From Artemia franciscana (lineage: Eukaryota > Arthropoda > Branchiopoda > Anostraca > Artemiidae): DNA of 64,000 bases. The DNA lies in assembly GCF_032884065.1 (NCBI RefSeq), contig NC_088881.1, forward strand, positions 8,526,582 to 8,590,581. The letters run 5' to 3'. The notes beneath the pieces were generated by a model. The model worked only from the letters and a program-made list of their open reading frames with translations, did no database searches and was not told the origin of the DNA. Below, in pieces: positions 1-11,900 of the stretch (the stretch's first letter is position 1; each line of letters starts with the position of its first letter). A program made the translations under genes and the position numbers.

Positions 1-2036
1 AGAAATTACTATTGAAGCAAAAATTTCTTTTTCACACCAAATTTGACAATAAAAATTGTTTTATTTTGTTGCTAGTTGATAAATTCAATAGTACAATCTA
101 CTTTTATTAGTATGTTGACAACACTAAAATTGAACTCACAAATCGACTTAGTGTTCTTATGACACTACTTGGGTTCACAAATAAAGCTTGTTTCCTATTC
201 TCCTAGAATCCTGAAAAATTTATTGTTTTAATGAATTGGTATTAATAAGGCGACACAAATTTAAGTCAATCCTTGTTAATTGTTATTACTAATTACTAGG
301 TACATTCTATCAAGGTTACTTATACTGAGAATTTTATAAACGACGGACAGGGCAATTTGGTGGGTTCACAAGGGCGTTTTTCCATGGGTCTATGAATGTA
401 GGTTTTTGTTTATCTGTTCCGGTGGGTCATGATTATGTTAGCACATGCACAGTTTCGTATCATATTTACTTACACTCCAACTTTTCAGGTTTTTGATTAC
501 TCTGCCTGATTTTGTGGTAATATCTCCTTCGCTTGCTTGTGGTTTCCCTTTTTTCGGTTTAGCTGGTATATTCAGTCAAACATTTTATATTGTTTCTTTA
601 GAAATTGTAACCTTTTAATTTTGCCTTTTTTCCGTGTGATGCCTCTGAGGTTGGCTTCAATCTTTTAGCAACCTTTGGTCCTTTCTGGTCTGATTCGCTC
701 TTAAATTCTGAGGAAGTTATGTCTGACGATTTAGTATTACAGTCTTTGGAAGAAGACCATTTAGATTTTGTTGTGGAACCTGCTTGTCCTTCATAACTCT
801 CCTCTAGAAGTAGAGTGCTTGTTTATCAGTTCTTCTTGTTGAGTTTCTGATTGGAGAGAATTGAATGATTCTTTAGAGCTTTGGAAAGAGTCAATTGTTC
901 TTCTGAGTGTCTCAATTGTTTGAAAGCCGAATCTTCAGAGGGTTGGGGTATTTTTTGCATCTTCGTTTCTTTGCAGGACATCCCATCTTCGGGCTTAGCC
1001 TTGGATATCGTTATTTCCGCGGTATTGTGACCTATGAGTTTCTTTAGGTGTCTCAAGATTCCCTGCAAATGTGCTTTGCTTGGTTTTCTTATATATATTT
1101 TATCATGTCCTCTGCTTCACAATAAGTTTTCTTTTGAGGTCCGCTGAGATATTCCAACTTTTGGTCACCAGGATTATCATAGCCTTTTTTAGCTCACCAT
1201 ACAATGATACAGGTCTGTTTATTGGCGTGTTGGGCGACAACATGTCGTTTGGGGGGATGAGACGTTGAGATTATATCGGGAAAACTGAGATTTGGGAAAT
1301 TGTTTAATATAGTTCTTCTGAACTTCCACTGAACATCTACTGGAAGATGAATTACTTTTTTCGTGTTTTGGCACGATTAAGTTCTTGTTTTGGGAGCAAC
1401 CATATTTGTCACTATTGGGAATTCATTGAAGTCTTGTTCTTCGCTATTGTTTTCGAAATACCCTTGTTTAACACTGAAAGGTTTCAATTTCCTTAATGTT
1501 AATTGTGGCGGTTTGTTCTCATCGTCTGAGGAATTAGATGTTGTGGGGTGTGATGCCCATGTTTCTACAAACTTTGCCCTTTTTATGCGACTAACGTTGG
1601 CTTTGTAAGTTTATTCCTGAACGAATGTTTTAGATTTTATATGTTATGCCCTTATCATACTTTTTTTTTACTATTTTCTATGGTTCAGAGTACCGATTAG
1701 AGAGCTTCTTGCCTTTGTTTTTTATTCATTCTTCAAGCAAACACAAACTCCTACTTCGAAGTTTAGTTTTCCGTTAATATTTCGTATATTTTTGGCTTCC
1801 TGTTTGATTTTTAATTTGTCAATCTCTCGCTTTACAATTTTATAGGTTTTTCTTATTCAGTTGGTAAATTTTTGTTTCTAATCTTTGGTATCATTATGAT
1901 ATCTTCTTGATTCTAAAACTTCATCATAGGGGATTCAAAAGTCACGACCAAATAATATATAGAAATTATTATCGTTTGTTGTCGATGAAAAAGACGTGTT
2001 AATTATATTTGTTTCATTGGGTGAACTTTCATTAGA
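1..2036. other. AT-rich stretch, no recognised gene
   Basis: No convincing coding region, RNA gene or repeat was recognised here. Open frames are short, cut by stops, and lack flanking splice sites or family motifs. It may be intergenic or intronic DNA. Confidence 0.5.
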
Positions 2037-2059
2037 ATAGATAGATAGATAGATAGATA
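2037..2059 (-). repeat. (TAGA)n tail of the adjacent LINE
   Basis: About six units of TAGA lie just beyond the end of the reverse-transcriptase frame. Read on the minus strand they form a simple-repeat 3' tail, as many non-LTR elements carry. I infer that this marks the LINE's 3' terminus. Confidence 0.55.
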
Positions 2060-2206
2060 AGTGTATTTCAAAAACCCGTGGGCCATATACACACAAAATA
2101 TAAATAAATAACAGACAAGCAAGGAAATTAACAACAGTACGAACACGCACAAAAAAAAACAGAATTCGACGCAAAAAGTACCTAATCTAACTACAAAAGA
2201 AATTAA

Positions 2207-4180
2207 TCATATAAAACTTTTTCTTCTTATTAAAGATTTTTCTATATATACTCCCACTCGAAATATTGTGGTTGGGTTACTATTTTGTAGAATACCCGGA
2301 AGCATCAAATTAATCCCATGCAAGTAAATTTCCCGTAAATCCAAGAGCACCGGGCATTTCCGGAGAAAATGATCCAAGTCTTCATCATCATCTTTACAAA
2401 GGGGACAAAGATACCGCCTATCAGGACTAACTATCATTTTATTTTTGTCGAACGTTTTTTGCCTGTTCTGGATTGGAAGACAATTTGCCCTAAGCTGAAT
2501 CCAACGACGTAGAATCATAGCCGGTAAATTAAGTTTAAAATAAACTTCCTCCCCAAAACTAGGTTTTGCCTGATTATAATGTTGTAGGGTTGTAGAATCA
2601 AGAACCAGCCCTTGCCAATGCTGAATTTCCTGACTCTCTAATATAAATCGTACCTGGCTTTCTAAATTTGCTGGTACATCGCGAGAGCAAAGACCATTAT
2701 TCCATAAATAAGGCATTCCTACTTTTTCTAGTAATGATTTAATTTGGGATGGCCACGAGGTTTTTAAACCACATTTCAACATCTCTTCATATGCCACTCT
2801 TACTAGTCTATCTTCATTACTCTTAGTTAACTTCAACCAGAATCTAAGCATTAAAACATACCTACGTAGCTTTAAAGAAAACAGGCCCATATCACCTTTC
2901 AGAATCTGTGAATGAGTTGTCTGATGTAAACCAAACACTCTTTTATAATACTGGAGCTGAAGGGACTCCAGTTGCTGCACCGTTTCTCCACCCCATATCT
3001 CTGCTCCATATTCTATTACGGGTAAAATTTTTGTGTTAAATATTCTTTTATGCATTTTTAGGTTTTTGATCCCCATTATCGTCGGGTTTCTAAATATAGC
3101 TGACATGGCCACCCTACCTCTCTTAACTATTTCATCAACATGACTCCTTAGGCTTCCATTTTCCGATAAGATAAAGCCTAAATATTTTATTCTTTTACTT
3201 ATAAATAGTTCCTTATTATTAAATTTAAACGTATATTTTTCATCGTCCCCAACCTTCCTTTTTTTAAAAATAACAACTTCGCTCTTTTCAGTATTCAGCC
3301 TTAACTTTTTTATATGCAAATATTCTTCTATGAGATTCAAAAGAGTCTGTAGATCTTGCGGTTTATTAGCCACCAAAGCAATATCATCTGCAAATAATAA
3401 GAGAGATAGTTTTTGAGTCCCTAGGCTAACTTTCGGAGCCCATCTATTCTCTAGAAAATTAACAACATCATTAATAAAAATATTAAACAACTTAGGTGAA
3501 AGGGTGCTGCCCTGTTTTACTCCCCGCTTAATATCAAAAAGCTTCGAAAACCTATTACCAACTTGAATGATTCCACTCACACAAGTATACATGCTCACTA
3601 TCAATCTAACAAATGAATGGGGAAGGCCAATATTTAGCATGGCATCCTTCAATAACTCTCTGTCGACACTATCAAAAGCCTTATGGAGATCCAGAAATCC
3701 CACATAGAGACAAGTTTTACCCTTTCCATATTTATCTATTAATGCCTTTAAAATAAACACACTATCTGTCGTCCCATACCCTGTCCTGAAACCTCCTTGT
3801 TCCTCATGTATTAAATTATTTGTATTTAACCAATTGGAAAGCCTGGTATCTAATATTTTCTCCAAAACCTTACTTAAAGCAGGGACAAGTGCTATTAAAC
3901 GATAATTTTCATGAGCCTTCGGGTTTCCTCTCTTAAAAAGTGGTATAAACAATGATGTCTTCCAAGCGCTTGGCCATTGCCCTGACCTTAACACCTTATT
4001 ACAAAGAAGAACAATTATCGGTATCAAAATGGAAAGAAAATTCTTAAATAACAATATTGGTATACCATCAACACCCGCAGCAGTACCACCTTTTAACTTC
4101 TTAAATATTGACTTAATCTCTTGGCCATTCACATCACCCACTAAATCGTAATCATGTTCTCTCATTGGATAAATAACCAT
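2207..4180 (-). CDS. LINE reverse transcriptase with C-terminal zinc finger
   Basis: This protein copies element RNA into DNA at a nicked chromosomal target. The open frame is 657 residues from the first Met. The in-frame sequence upstream is also open to about 4,390, so this Met is not the true start; it lies inside a longer ORF2. Visible motifs are GTAAGVDGIP (about residues 33-41), NYRLIALVP (about 92-100), FLDLHKAFDSVD (about 162-173), RGVKQGSTLSP (about 219-229) and the catalytic FADD (about 263-266). The C terminus has a zinc-finger-like CPLC...H...C arrangement near residues 592-609. No stop interrupts the frame. The upstream endonuclease piece lies in another frame, so one frameshift separates them, near an A/T homopolymer at about 4,385-4,400. 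Confidence 0.85.
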   Translation of the reverse strand: MVIYPMREHDYDLVGDVNGQEIKSIFKKLKGGTAAGVDGIPILLFKNFLSILIPIIVLLCNKVLRSGQWPSAWKTSLFIPLFKRGNPKAHENYRLIALVPALSKVLEKILDTRLSNWLNTNNLIHEEQGGFRTGYGTTDSVFILKALIDKYGKGKTCLYVGFLDLHKAFDSVDRELLKDAMLNIGLPHSFVRLIVSMYTCVSGIIQVGNRFSKLFDIKRGVKQGSTLSPKLFNIFINDVVNFLENRWAPKVSLGTQKLSLLLFADDIALVANKPQDLQTLLNLIEEYLHIKKLRLNTEKSEVVIFKKRKVGDDEKYTFKFNNKELFISKRIKYLGFILSENGSLRSHVDEIVKRGRVAMSAIFRNPTIMGIKNLKMHKRIFNTKILPVIEYGAEIWGGETVQQLESLQLQYYKRVFGLHQTTHSQILKGDMGLFSLKLRRYVLMLRFWLKLTKSNEDRLVRVAYEEMLKCGLKTSWPSQIKSLLEKVGMPYLWNNGLCSRDVPANLESQVRFILESQEIQHWQGLVLDSTTLQHYNQAKPSFGEEVYFKLNLPAMILRRWIQLRANCLPIQNRQKTFDKNKMIVSPDRRYLCPLCKDDDEDLDHFLRKCPVLLDLREIYLHGINLMLPGILQNSNPTTIFRVGVYIEKSLIRRKSFI

Positions 4181-4305
4181 CTCTGGGGTATGCGCTACCT
4201 CCTGAAGATCTGCACAAACACCTTCTAAATTATTTAGGTAATCAGGCCATGAATCAGCTTCCGGAACAGCCTGGGTATTAACATTTCTCCTTCCACTATC
4301 ATTCT

Positions 4306-4956
4306 TTATATAGCCCCAAAACTTTTTAAAATCTTTATTTCTAAAATCATCAGCGATATCCAGTTTCTTCTTATGCTCGTACTCTTTTTTTTTCTTTTTA
4401 TTAAACTTTTATATTCTCTTCTTTTATCTTTATAATTAGCCAATTTTAGACTTTGATCTTCCACGCTATCAAATTCATTCAAACGATTTAATAAATATTT
4501 TGCTTCTTCTTTCATTAACTTGCAATCCAAGTCAAAATATCCCTCATTCTTTTTTAATTTTTTAGTTAGGCCACATGATTCTGCACAACTGCCCATTATT
4601 TCATTTAACAGCATAATTACACTATGTGCATCTTTTTCATTGTCTTCTAACGCTTTCAAATTATTTTTTACATGCGAGTCCAATAGCTCCCTTCTAAATG
4701 CCTCAATATCTTTATCTGTTAAATCATTTCTAATTCGTTTTCCTAAACCTATTTTTCTATAATCCGCATTATAGAAATTTCTTAGTCGTGAACCGTGTTT
4801 CGCAAACTGCCCAATCTTCACCTCAAGCATAATAGCTCTATGATCAGATCCAACTAAATCTAATACTCCCATATTTATTGATTCAGGTACAAGTTGCGTA
4901 TTAATTAGCACATAATCTACAACACTTGGAGTTGGACCCGAAAGGCAAGTGAAGTC
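4306..4956 (-). pseudogene. LINE endonuclease C-terminal fragment
   Basis: On the minus strand the frame runs from about 4,956. It carries the closing GSDHRAIMLEV motif of the exonuclease-endonuclease-phosphatase fold (the SDH signature) and then the lysine-rich linker leading to reverse transcriptase. The start and most catalytic residues of the endonuclease are absent because the element is 5' truncated. A one-base slip in a run of A near 4,390 throws the linker out of frame with the reverse transcriptase. The fragment cannot encode an active nuclease. Confidence 0.75.
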
Positions 4957-5029
4957 GTTTTAGAATATTTTACTTTCATTAGAATATTTTCTATTAGATT
5001 TTGTAAAAGTTCCTTGGATCTTAGTAAAT

Positions 5030-5460
5030 AAGTTGTGTATTTTCAATTTTCCTATTAGCTTGAGGATAATATTGGGTTGATATTAACTTGTTTATTTGAA
5101 GGAAGGAAATTAAATCTTTAGTTTATTTTGAGATAAAGTTAGTCCCATTATCACTTAGGACCGTGCTTGGTATTCCATTGCCTATGAATGATTTGGCTAG
5201 AGCCTTTCTCGTGGTATAGGCACTTTGACTTTTCAACGTCATAATAAAAGAGAAACCAAAAAATGATTGATTACTGAAAGGATGCAAGTATGACCTTTAT
5301 TAGATGTGTGTAAACCGCCAATAGTACCATGTAAGTCAAACGAAACTATTTTAAAACGAAATGTGGCTACAGGTGTTCTTCCAATGGTTTGATCAGGGTA
5401 AACCTGAGATGTTTTCCTTGGAATGCATGTCTCACAACCATTTAAAGTTTAATTAATTCC
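5030..5460 (-). mobile_element. Fossil Ty3/gypsy-like LTR retrotransposon fragment (integrase)
   Basis: Minus-strand translation shows several blocks typical of a retroelement integrase core, including the SDNG segment around one catalytic aspartate. Only this part was recognised. No LTRs, protease or reverse transcriptase were found next to it. The copy is broken by several disruptions and looks old. The family assignment rests on the integrase motifs alone. Confidence 0.6.
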
Positions 5461-7272
5461 TAGGTATTAGCCCATTTCAGTATGGAAAAACTCGAATAGA
5501 CTGGTTTCTAGATTTTTGGGTTAAAACAACTATTTTTGAAGTTTGATTTCTATTATTATTATTGGTTGCTTTTCTTCACAACTCCCTAGAATCGTCTCAG
5601 AATGGTAAACATGTTCACTGTTGATAACAAACTACAAGCATCATGTAACTAATTTTTAGATACCATAAAAAAATCACTGAAATTTCTTCTTTTCTATATA
5701 TAAAACATAATAAATATAATTTATTTTTTTAGCTTCGAGCAGTCTGTGATTATTAAACTAGAAAATGAAAAACGTTATTTTAGAACAGTTCCCATTATGA
5801 TATATGGGATTCTAGACCCAGGTCCTCATGTTATCTCAAACTTGCGTTCACGCAGTACTACTACCTTTTCATCAAGCATAACAGTCTTGGAGACCCTGTC
5901 CGTAGCTTCGATGCTTTAAGTTCCTTGAAATTGTCGGATTAAAGCATAACCAGCTTAATGAAAAATCATATTGTGACCTGGACCGTTAAACGTAACATCG
6001 CTTCCAAACTAATCCGAACCGAACACAAATTTTCCATGTTTTTCTATGACATGTAAATTTCGCGTAAACCCGTTTTCCACAAAAGATTTCAAGTACAAAA
6101 ATTGTTTTTTCATCAAACCAATCCTTTCCTGCTTGATTGATCTCATCTGGCTGGGCTCTATCCTGGCATTAACATTCCCGGCCATGGTCCCAATTTTTCC
6201 TGAATATGTGACGTTTATTCATCCTATATTTTGATGCGTTCCAATTTTATAGTATTATTTCATTTTTTGGTCCAAGGCTAGGTTCTTCAATACGATAATT
6301 TAGTGGACTTAGAGAACAAGAACATTAGAATTGAACTCCTTTTCTCTTGAACAATATCCAAAAAAGTATTTGAATTTCACGGTCACAAATGTGTTGTTGG
6401 TAAAAATTTACAGTCTTATTTCTCTGAATAAACAACTATTTCACTTTTTGGATTTCTGAAGAAGTTTACCTATATTCCCATTGAAAAATCGAAATTTTTT
6501 TCCAGTTTTATTACTGTTTAGAATAATGTTTTTAACGGCTTAGGATCTAGTTTCTCGAATATTTTCACAGATTTTTACTAGCTAGAAGCGAATTTTTGTG
6601 CTTGAATATTACTCCATGTTCTACGATGTCCTGATCATTTATATATAGTACTGATCATTTTGAAAAATCTGAACGACTTTACTCTACAAATCTTTTGCTA
6701 AACACTGTGGTAAGAAACAAAATCAGAAATATGTGGGTTGAGTGTATCAAAAAAATAATTTTCTTGTTACAAGTAATTTAACTCAGCACTTCACCCAGAC
6801 TGTTGATTACTCAACACCTGGTAAATTTATGACCCCTTAAAAATGTAAAAACAACACAATTTTTCCTATTGAAAAAACGATGTGTCTAGAAGAAAATGCT
6901 TCTGGAACTATGGTTCAGAATCATGAATTGATTTAATTAAATCTAAAGCCATTATAATGTCGCCTACTATCATGTAAGAAGGCTTAAGCCATGTACCTCT
7001 CCCAACCCTAATAACAGTTGCTGTCATCTAGCAATAATTAGTGAACACAAAAGGAACCAGTTCGTATTTTGCTTCTTTTATAGAATATCGATTTCGAAAT
7101 TAACATGGCTTTAAGCTTTCCTTATAATCTTTACAAATTTTTTTTTGGAAGGAAATCAATCTTCATGTAAAAATGTGAGTGCTAAAAATAAGCAAAGAGA
7201 AATCTTCTCAAAGTAAAAAGAAAAAAATCGTAAGTTTTTAGAAAGAAAATTGGAATAAATTGGATATCATAC
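5461..7272. other. AT-rich stretch with an unidentified degraded coding trace
   Basis: Mostly AT-rich DNA without genes. Between about 5,770 and 6,240 the minus strand shows coding-like composition in more than one frame, but I cannot assign a family. It may be a fossil of an older insertion. Nothing else was recognised. Confidence 0.3.
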
Positions 7273-7380
7273 CTTTTTTGCTGTTTAGATTCTGCAAGAA
7301 TAGCTACAGGAGCGAGTATCATATCCTCTTCACTGTTGTTACTTGTTCCAGTGTTCCAGTTCCAACTGGTTGATGCCATG
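7273..7380 (-). CDS. Candidate first coding exon of an unidentified gene
   Basis: On the minus strand an ATG at 7,380 sits in a favourable AAACATGGC context. It opens a 108-nt frame encoding a Ser/Thr/Asn-rich, acidic N terminus (MASTSWNWNTGT, then NNSEEDMILAPVAILAE). The frame ends at a plausible splice donor (AAG, then GTATGA) and the translation past it turns to low-complexity sequence, as expected of an intron. An in-frame ATG three codons upstream has a weaker context. I do not recognise the protein. No later exon was found downstream toward lower coordinates. The alternative is a chance open frame. Confidence 0.3.
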
Positions 7381-7667
7381 TTTTGCATATTCAAACTTTA
7401 GTGGATGTTGATTGTAATCGTTTTATTGCGGTTACGGTGCATAATTTATTGCAAATAAACGTTTCGATGTGGAGAGAAGAATTTGAATTACAAAGAAAAT
7501 AAACTAAAGACCTGCAACGTGAAACTTAGCAACTGTAGCATTAACCGAAACTTAAGGTTTTATATATGCAATTTCAAGGAATCTTAACAAGAGTTGTCCT
7601 TAACCCTTCCCATGTTACTTTAAAGAAAATTAACTCTTGAATAATTTAAGACATTTATTATAATAAA

Positions 7668-7719
7668 GTAGAATAAACCACCAAATAAGAATGGCTTCTT
7701 ATTTGGTGGTTCATTCTAC
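7668..7719. repeat. Near-perfect 24-bp hairpin
   Basis: Two 24-nt arms (7,668-7,691 and 7,696-7,719) are reverse complements with one mismatch, around a 4-nt TGGC loop. No terminator-type or mobile-element context was recognised. It could be a small foldback element or a cruciform-forming palindrome. Confidence 0.8.
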
Positions 7720-9869
7720 TATTTTACCTTAGTTTGCTTATTGAGGGCTATTTCATGGCAAGTATAGCCTGAAAACTGCCTAATCCCTATAACGAACCAA
7801 TGGGTTTGTCTGTCCCTGTGTTTCTTTTTTTGAATATTTTTTTTTTCTTTTACGTGTTTGCACATTAAACCACTGTTTTAGTGAGACACAGGGCCATACC
7901 CTTTCTAATTTGCATCTTCTCTTTTATTACAACCTACTAATGGCTTAAGCACGTACAATAGTATCTTAACTTAAACTAGCATCAAAGTTGTTTCATAAAA
8001 AATATCATTAATGTGAATATATATTGAATTTTCCATTAATAATTTATTTATTTTGATAGCGTGGTTCACATAGTATTTATTTCCCAGTTGTAGGAATGCA
8101 TTGGATCAATTATACATAACATTTTTGGTTTCAATTTTAAACTTTCACACATTTATTTTCAAATTGTTCATTATTAAATTTGTCAAGTCATAATTTAAAG
8201 CCATTTAGGTCACACGCAATATTTTATTTGATATTTTCTATGACTAATTTAAGTTGTGAGTTTATCACACTTGATGATGAATTGTTAGGATTTTTAATGC
8301 TGCTTACAGTTTCCAGGATGTTAGTTGACACATTTTGCTTGGGTTTCAAATGGTGTGAACAGCTGGTATCAGGAAATAGTTGAACTTGCTGTGAAATTTG
8401 CTACCTTTGGGGCAGACACTCCTGAAATACGTCAAAAACTGATTGAAAAATGGATTCCAATAGATTTAACAAAAAAAAATTCTAAAAAAACTAAGGCTAT
8501 ATGATATTTCAAGGTGTTTCTATTTAAAAAGGGCCATAGGTCATTCTGGCAGTTCAGGTAGATCGGAATGCTCAATGATATAAATTGTATCTTTTATACC
8601 ATAGGTTAATAGTAACGATCCGGACCATATACATACATAAACGAGGAAGCGGTCATTTCTCAGTATCCTTGAATTCGGATTGTTTTCCGAAATTTATTGC
8701 ATTTTTAATTGCAACAGCTAAGCCCTATACAAATAAAGCCATTTCCCCATGCCCTATCTCCCTAATCAGGGATAAGATTTTTTAATTTGTCACTAAACAT
8801 TATATTTTCCTTATGTTTATCTCTTTAGAAACCTATTTTGAAGCAAGATTATAATCTAAAAATTACCTTAAGCTACGTGGCAGCTAAGTATTTTGAACTT
8901 TTATGGCTATTTAAGACAAGACTTTTCACTGAAAACTTTCTTTTTTTTCTTGTCACCTAGTTTCAATGAACGCGGTTTTCAGCTAATTCTTAGTGCATTG
9001 ACATCGTAATACAACACAAAAAAAAATTCACGAGTAACAGAAAACGCAATGATATCTCTTCAATAAGCAAAATAATTTTAGTGAGCGAAACAGAATCATG
9101 ACCAAAATATCACAACTAGAAACACACAGGCTTAACTTCTTTGGATAGAGTTGTAAAATGCAAAAAAAAAAACAATTGAAGCTTGAAATTCTGTATCACA
9201 AAGGAAAAAAACTTTTGTTTTTTTCACGCTATCAAAATAAATAAATTATTAATGGAAATAATGAAAAAACAAAGGAACAAAGAGAATCAACGTAATGATT
9301 GAAAAGCTCTCAATACTTTTGGTACATTTTCTTAATACTTCAAGCAAGAAAAATTAAAAATAGTTTATGAGAAATGAAATATAATGTACAGCTTTCGACA
9401 AAAAAAAAATACTGCAACAACTAAAAAGCTAATTGCAATTTAGAAATTCAGTGTCATCACCTTAGGAAAAATATGCATATCATATTCTGATTATTTTGTA
9501 ATATAGCATTTTGGTTTTTAGATGCAGCTTATCAATCGGTTTCTTTTACAAATCAGGCTCCAGTCCGAAGACTCCTAGTTTTCACAGAATCTGAAGAATT
9601 CCGACATTTGTTTTTCTTTTTAAAGAAATCGATGGTTTATTATTCAATTCCTATTCGTACCTTGAGGTGCAAACTGAAAAAATTCCTATCAAAAAATAAT
9701 TTCGTATCTTATTTTCAACATTATTTGCTAGAATAATCAGGAAATCGTAGAATATTAAGCTTTTTCGTTGGATTTTCAACTTTTTTCTGGAAAGTGCTTG
9801 GGGGTTATGAAGTCTATCTCCATCTGTTTCAGACACAATATCGTATTTGGCGTCTTACTTTTTGTAGAT
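7720..9869. other. AT-rich stretch, nothing recognised
   Basis: About 2.1 kb of AT-rich DNA with short, stop-rich frames and homopolymer runs. No gene, RNA or repeat family could be supported. Confidence 0.5.
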
Positions 9870-10172
9870 AATTAAATAAAAAAAAACTATTTTTTTTAAC
9901 TGAAAGTAAGGAGTGACATTGAAACTTGAAACGAACAGAAGTTACTCCGTATATGAAATGAGTTGTCCCCTCCGCAATCCCTCGCTCTTTACGCTAAAGT
10001 TTTTAATTGTTTTAAATAGTAGAATTCTGGTAAAGAGTCAAACTTTAGCGTAAAGACCGAGGGATTGCGGAGGGGACAACTCATTTCATATACGGAGTAA
10101 TTTTTATTCGTTTTAAGTTTCAATGTCGCTCCTTACTTTCAGTAAAAAAAACTAGTTTTTTTTTATTTAATT
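9870..10172. mobile_element. Foldback MITE-like element
   Basis: Two arms of about 133 bp (9,870-10,002 and 10,040-10,172) are near-perfect reverse complements around a 37-bp spacer. Each arm runs from an AATTAAAT-rich end to a conserved inner part containing GCGTAAAGA and CCGCAATCCCTCG (in either orientation). There is no coding capacity. Relatives occur at about 10,295-10,560, 16,045-16,345 and 54,515-54,660, so this is a dispersed family. The superfamily is not assigned; no clear target-site duplication was read. Confidence 0.8.
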
Positions 10173-10294
10173 TCTGAACGTTTTTAATTTAATACATGTT
10201 TGATTGTGGCTCGAACGTTTTGTTAGTAAAAAATATACGTAACTTAAGAATTAACTTAAGTAACAAACTTTTATATTCTTATATTTTTATTATG

Positions 10295-10560
10295 TATATG
10301 AGGGAGTTTGTCCCCTCGTCAACACCTCGCTCTTTAAACTAAATCTTAACTTTTGTCCCAATTCTTTAAGAGTGAACCCTGAATCAGAAAGGCCATTGAA
10401 AAAATAGTTGAAATTACTAAAAATACTTTAGCAAAAAGAGCGAGATATTTATCTCCTCCTAAATACCTCGCTCTTTATGCTAAAGTATTTTAGAACCCCT
10501 CATATGCGTAATAATATTTGTTTGTTTTTAGTTTTAATGTTACTCTTTACTTTCAATTGA
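10295..10560. repeat. Diverged copies of the foldback family
   Basis: Two shorter blocks share the segment with TTTGTCCCCTC / CTCGCTCTTTA and the 'ACTTTCA' end seen in the 9,870-10,172 element. They are more diverged and do not form a clean hairpin. They look like older or fragmentary copies. Confidence 0.55.
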
Positions 10561-10924
10561 AAATTTTTTTCATGTTTTTTTTTCATTGTTTTTTTTTATA
10601 GTAATGCTAGAAAATCCTGCGCCTTTATTGAATTACTCTTCCCCCATGACATATTTCTCCAAGGAAAGATCCTTCCACATAGCTCCCTCACCTCAACCCC
10701 ACCCCCCAAACCAAAAAAATCCCCCTGAAAACGTATGTACACTTCCCAATAACCATTACTGTACGTAAACAATGGTCAAAGTTTGTAACTTGTAGCCCCT
10801 CCCCCAGGGACTGTGGGGGAGTAAGTCATCCCCAAAGACATAGCTTAATGGTTTTCAACTATGTGGAACAAAATGGCTATCTCAAAATTTTGATCCGTTG
10901 ACTTTGGGAAAAAAATGAGCGTGG

Positions 10925-11250
10925 GAGGGGGCCTAAGTGCGCTCCAATTTTTCTGGTCACTTAATAAGGGCACCAGAACTTTTCATTTCCGTTAGAATGA
11001 GCCCTCTTACGACATTCTAGGACCACATGGTCGATACGATGGCCCCTGGAAAAAAAACAAAACAAAAAAGAAACAAATAAACACGCACCCATGATCTGTC
11101 TTCTGGCAAAAAATACGAAATTCTATATTTTCGTGGATAGGAGCTTGAAATTTTTGCTATAGGGTTCCCTAATACTGTGAATGCGATGGTGTGATTTTCG
11201 TTAAGATTCTTTAACTTTTATGGGGTGTTTCCCCTATTTTCAAAAATAAA
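10925..11250 (+). repeat. Dispersed repeat, module A
   Basis: About 325 bp that recurs as its reverse complement at 13,322-13,630, with good by-eye similarity over the whole length. A diverged relative lies at about 34,850-35,045, and a related lead-in sequence occurs near 54,700-54,790. It is non-coding and AT-rich with GGGG/CCCC runs at one end. Confidence 0.7.
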
Positions 11251-11329
11251 ACAAAAAATCCAGTTATAGTCTAATATTAGCGTGACGCAGGCAGCCAGAG
11301 CGAGCAGTGAAGTTCTGGCGTTAATGTTT

Positions 11330-11708
11330 ACCATTCCATGCTAGATATTATTGAAGTTGTTTTATCCAAAGTTGTATGTGAGTACGAAAATAAAATTGTT
11401 GTCTATTAATAATTTTTTGTCTATGAACCAAGGTATCAGGTACAGTTCCTCTAGTCTTTTGGAACGTTCCCAAAGGAATCCACACAATTGAGGAGACCTG
11501 AGCATCACTGAGATGATTCTGTCTCCCTGGTTACAGGGGATTATTTACAGAGCCTTCTCATTCTGTTAGCAACTTAGCTCCCATATCTAGATTTGAATAT
11601 TCCATATCTCATATCGATATTAAGCTACCAAGACCTAGAGAAGTCCAAAGTACCTCGTAGCAATAAAACTCCCAACAATCCTCCTTTAAATTAAACACCT
11701 CTTAACTT
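11330..11708 (+). repeat. Dispersed repeat, module B
   Basis: About 380 bp that recurs as its reverse complement at 13,640-13,992. It shares landmarks such as CAGGTACAGTTCCTCTA and the TTAGCTCCCATATCT block. It ends in a long C run at about 11,725-11,740. In the second copy modules A and B are directly adjacent; here they are separated by about 80 bp and lie in the opposite relative order. Confidence 0.7.
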
Positions 11709-11900
11709 CACCTTATCCACCAAACCCCCCCCCCCCCCGTAACAAAAGACAAAATTAATTTAAAAAACCTTTAAACCAGATTAAAAAAAACTTTGTTTCT
11801 AGAATTTCGACAAACTTAAAGAGTTTGTCGTATTCTATAATGTGTTCTACAATGCAATGAATGGAGGGAGACCTGACCAACATGTTTCATATTCTACTAT

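Larger units (their letters stand above)
2037..4957 (-). mobile_element. 5'-truncated non-LTR retrotransposon (LINE)
   Basis: A minus-strand LINE of about 2.9 kb. It holds the end of an apurinic-type endonuclease domain, a reverse transcriptase, a C-terminal zinc finger, a short 3' untranslated region and a TAGA tail. Homology stops abruptly near 4,957 inside the endonuclease, so the 5' part and any ORF1 are missing. This is the usual result of incomplete target-primed reverse transcription. The long intact reverse-transcriptase frame suggests a fairly young copy. The clade was not assigned; its layout is like CR1/I-group elements. Confidence 0.85.

Noticed and set aside
1440-1570. Possible LINE endonuclease start (GFNFLNVNCGGLFSS)
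   Set aside because: Only about 25 residues resemble the family and nothing downstream continues the domain.
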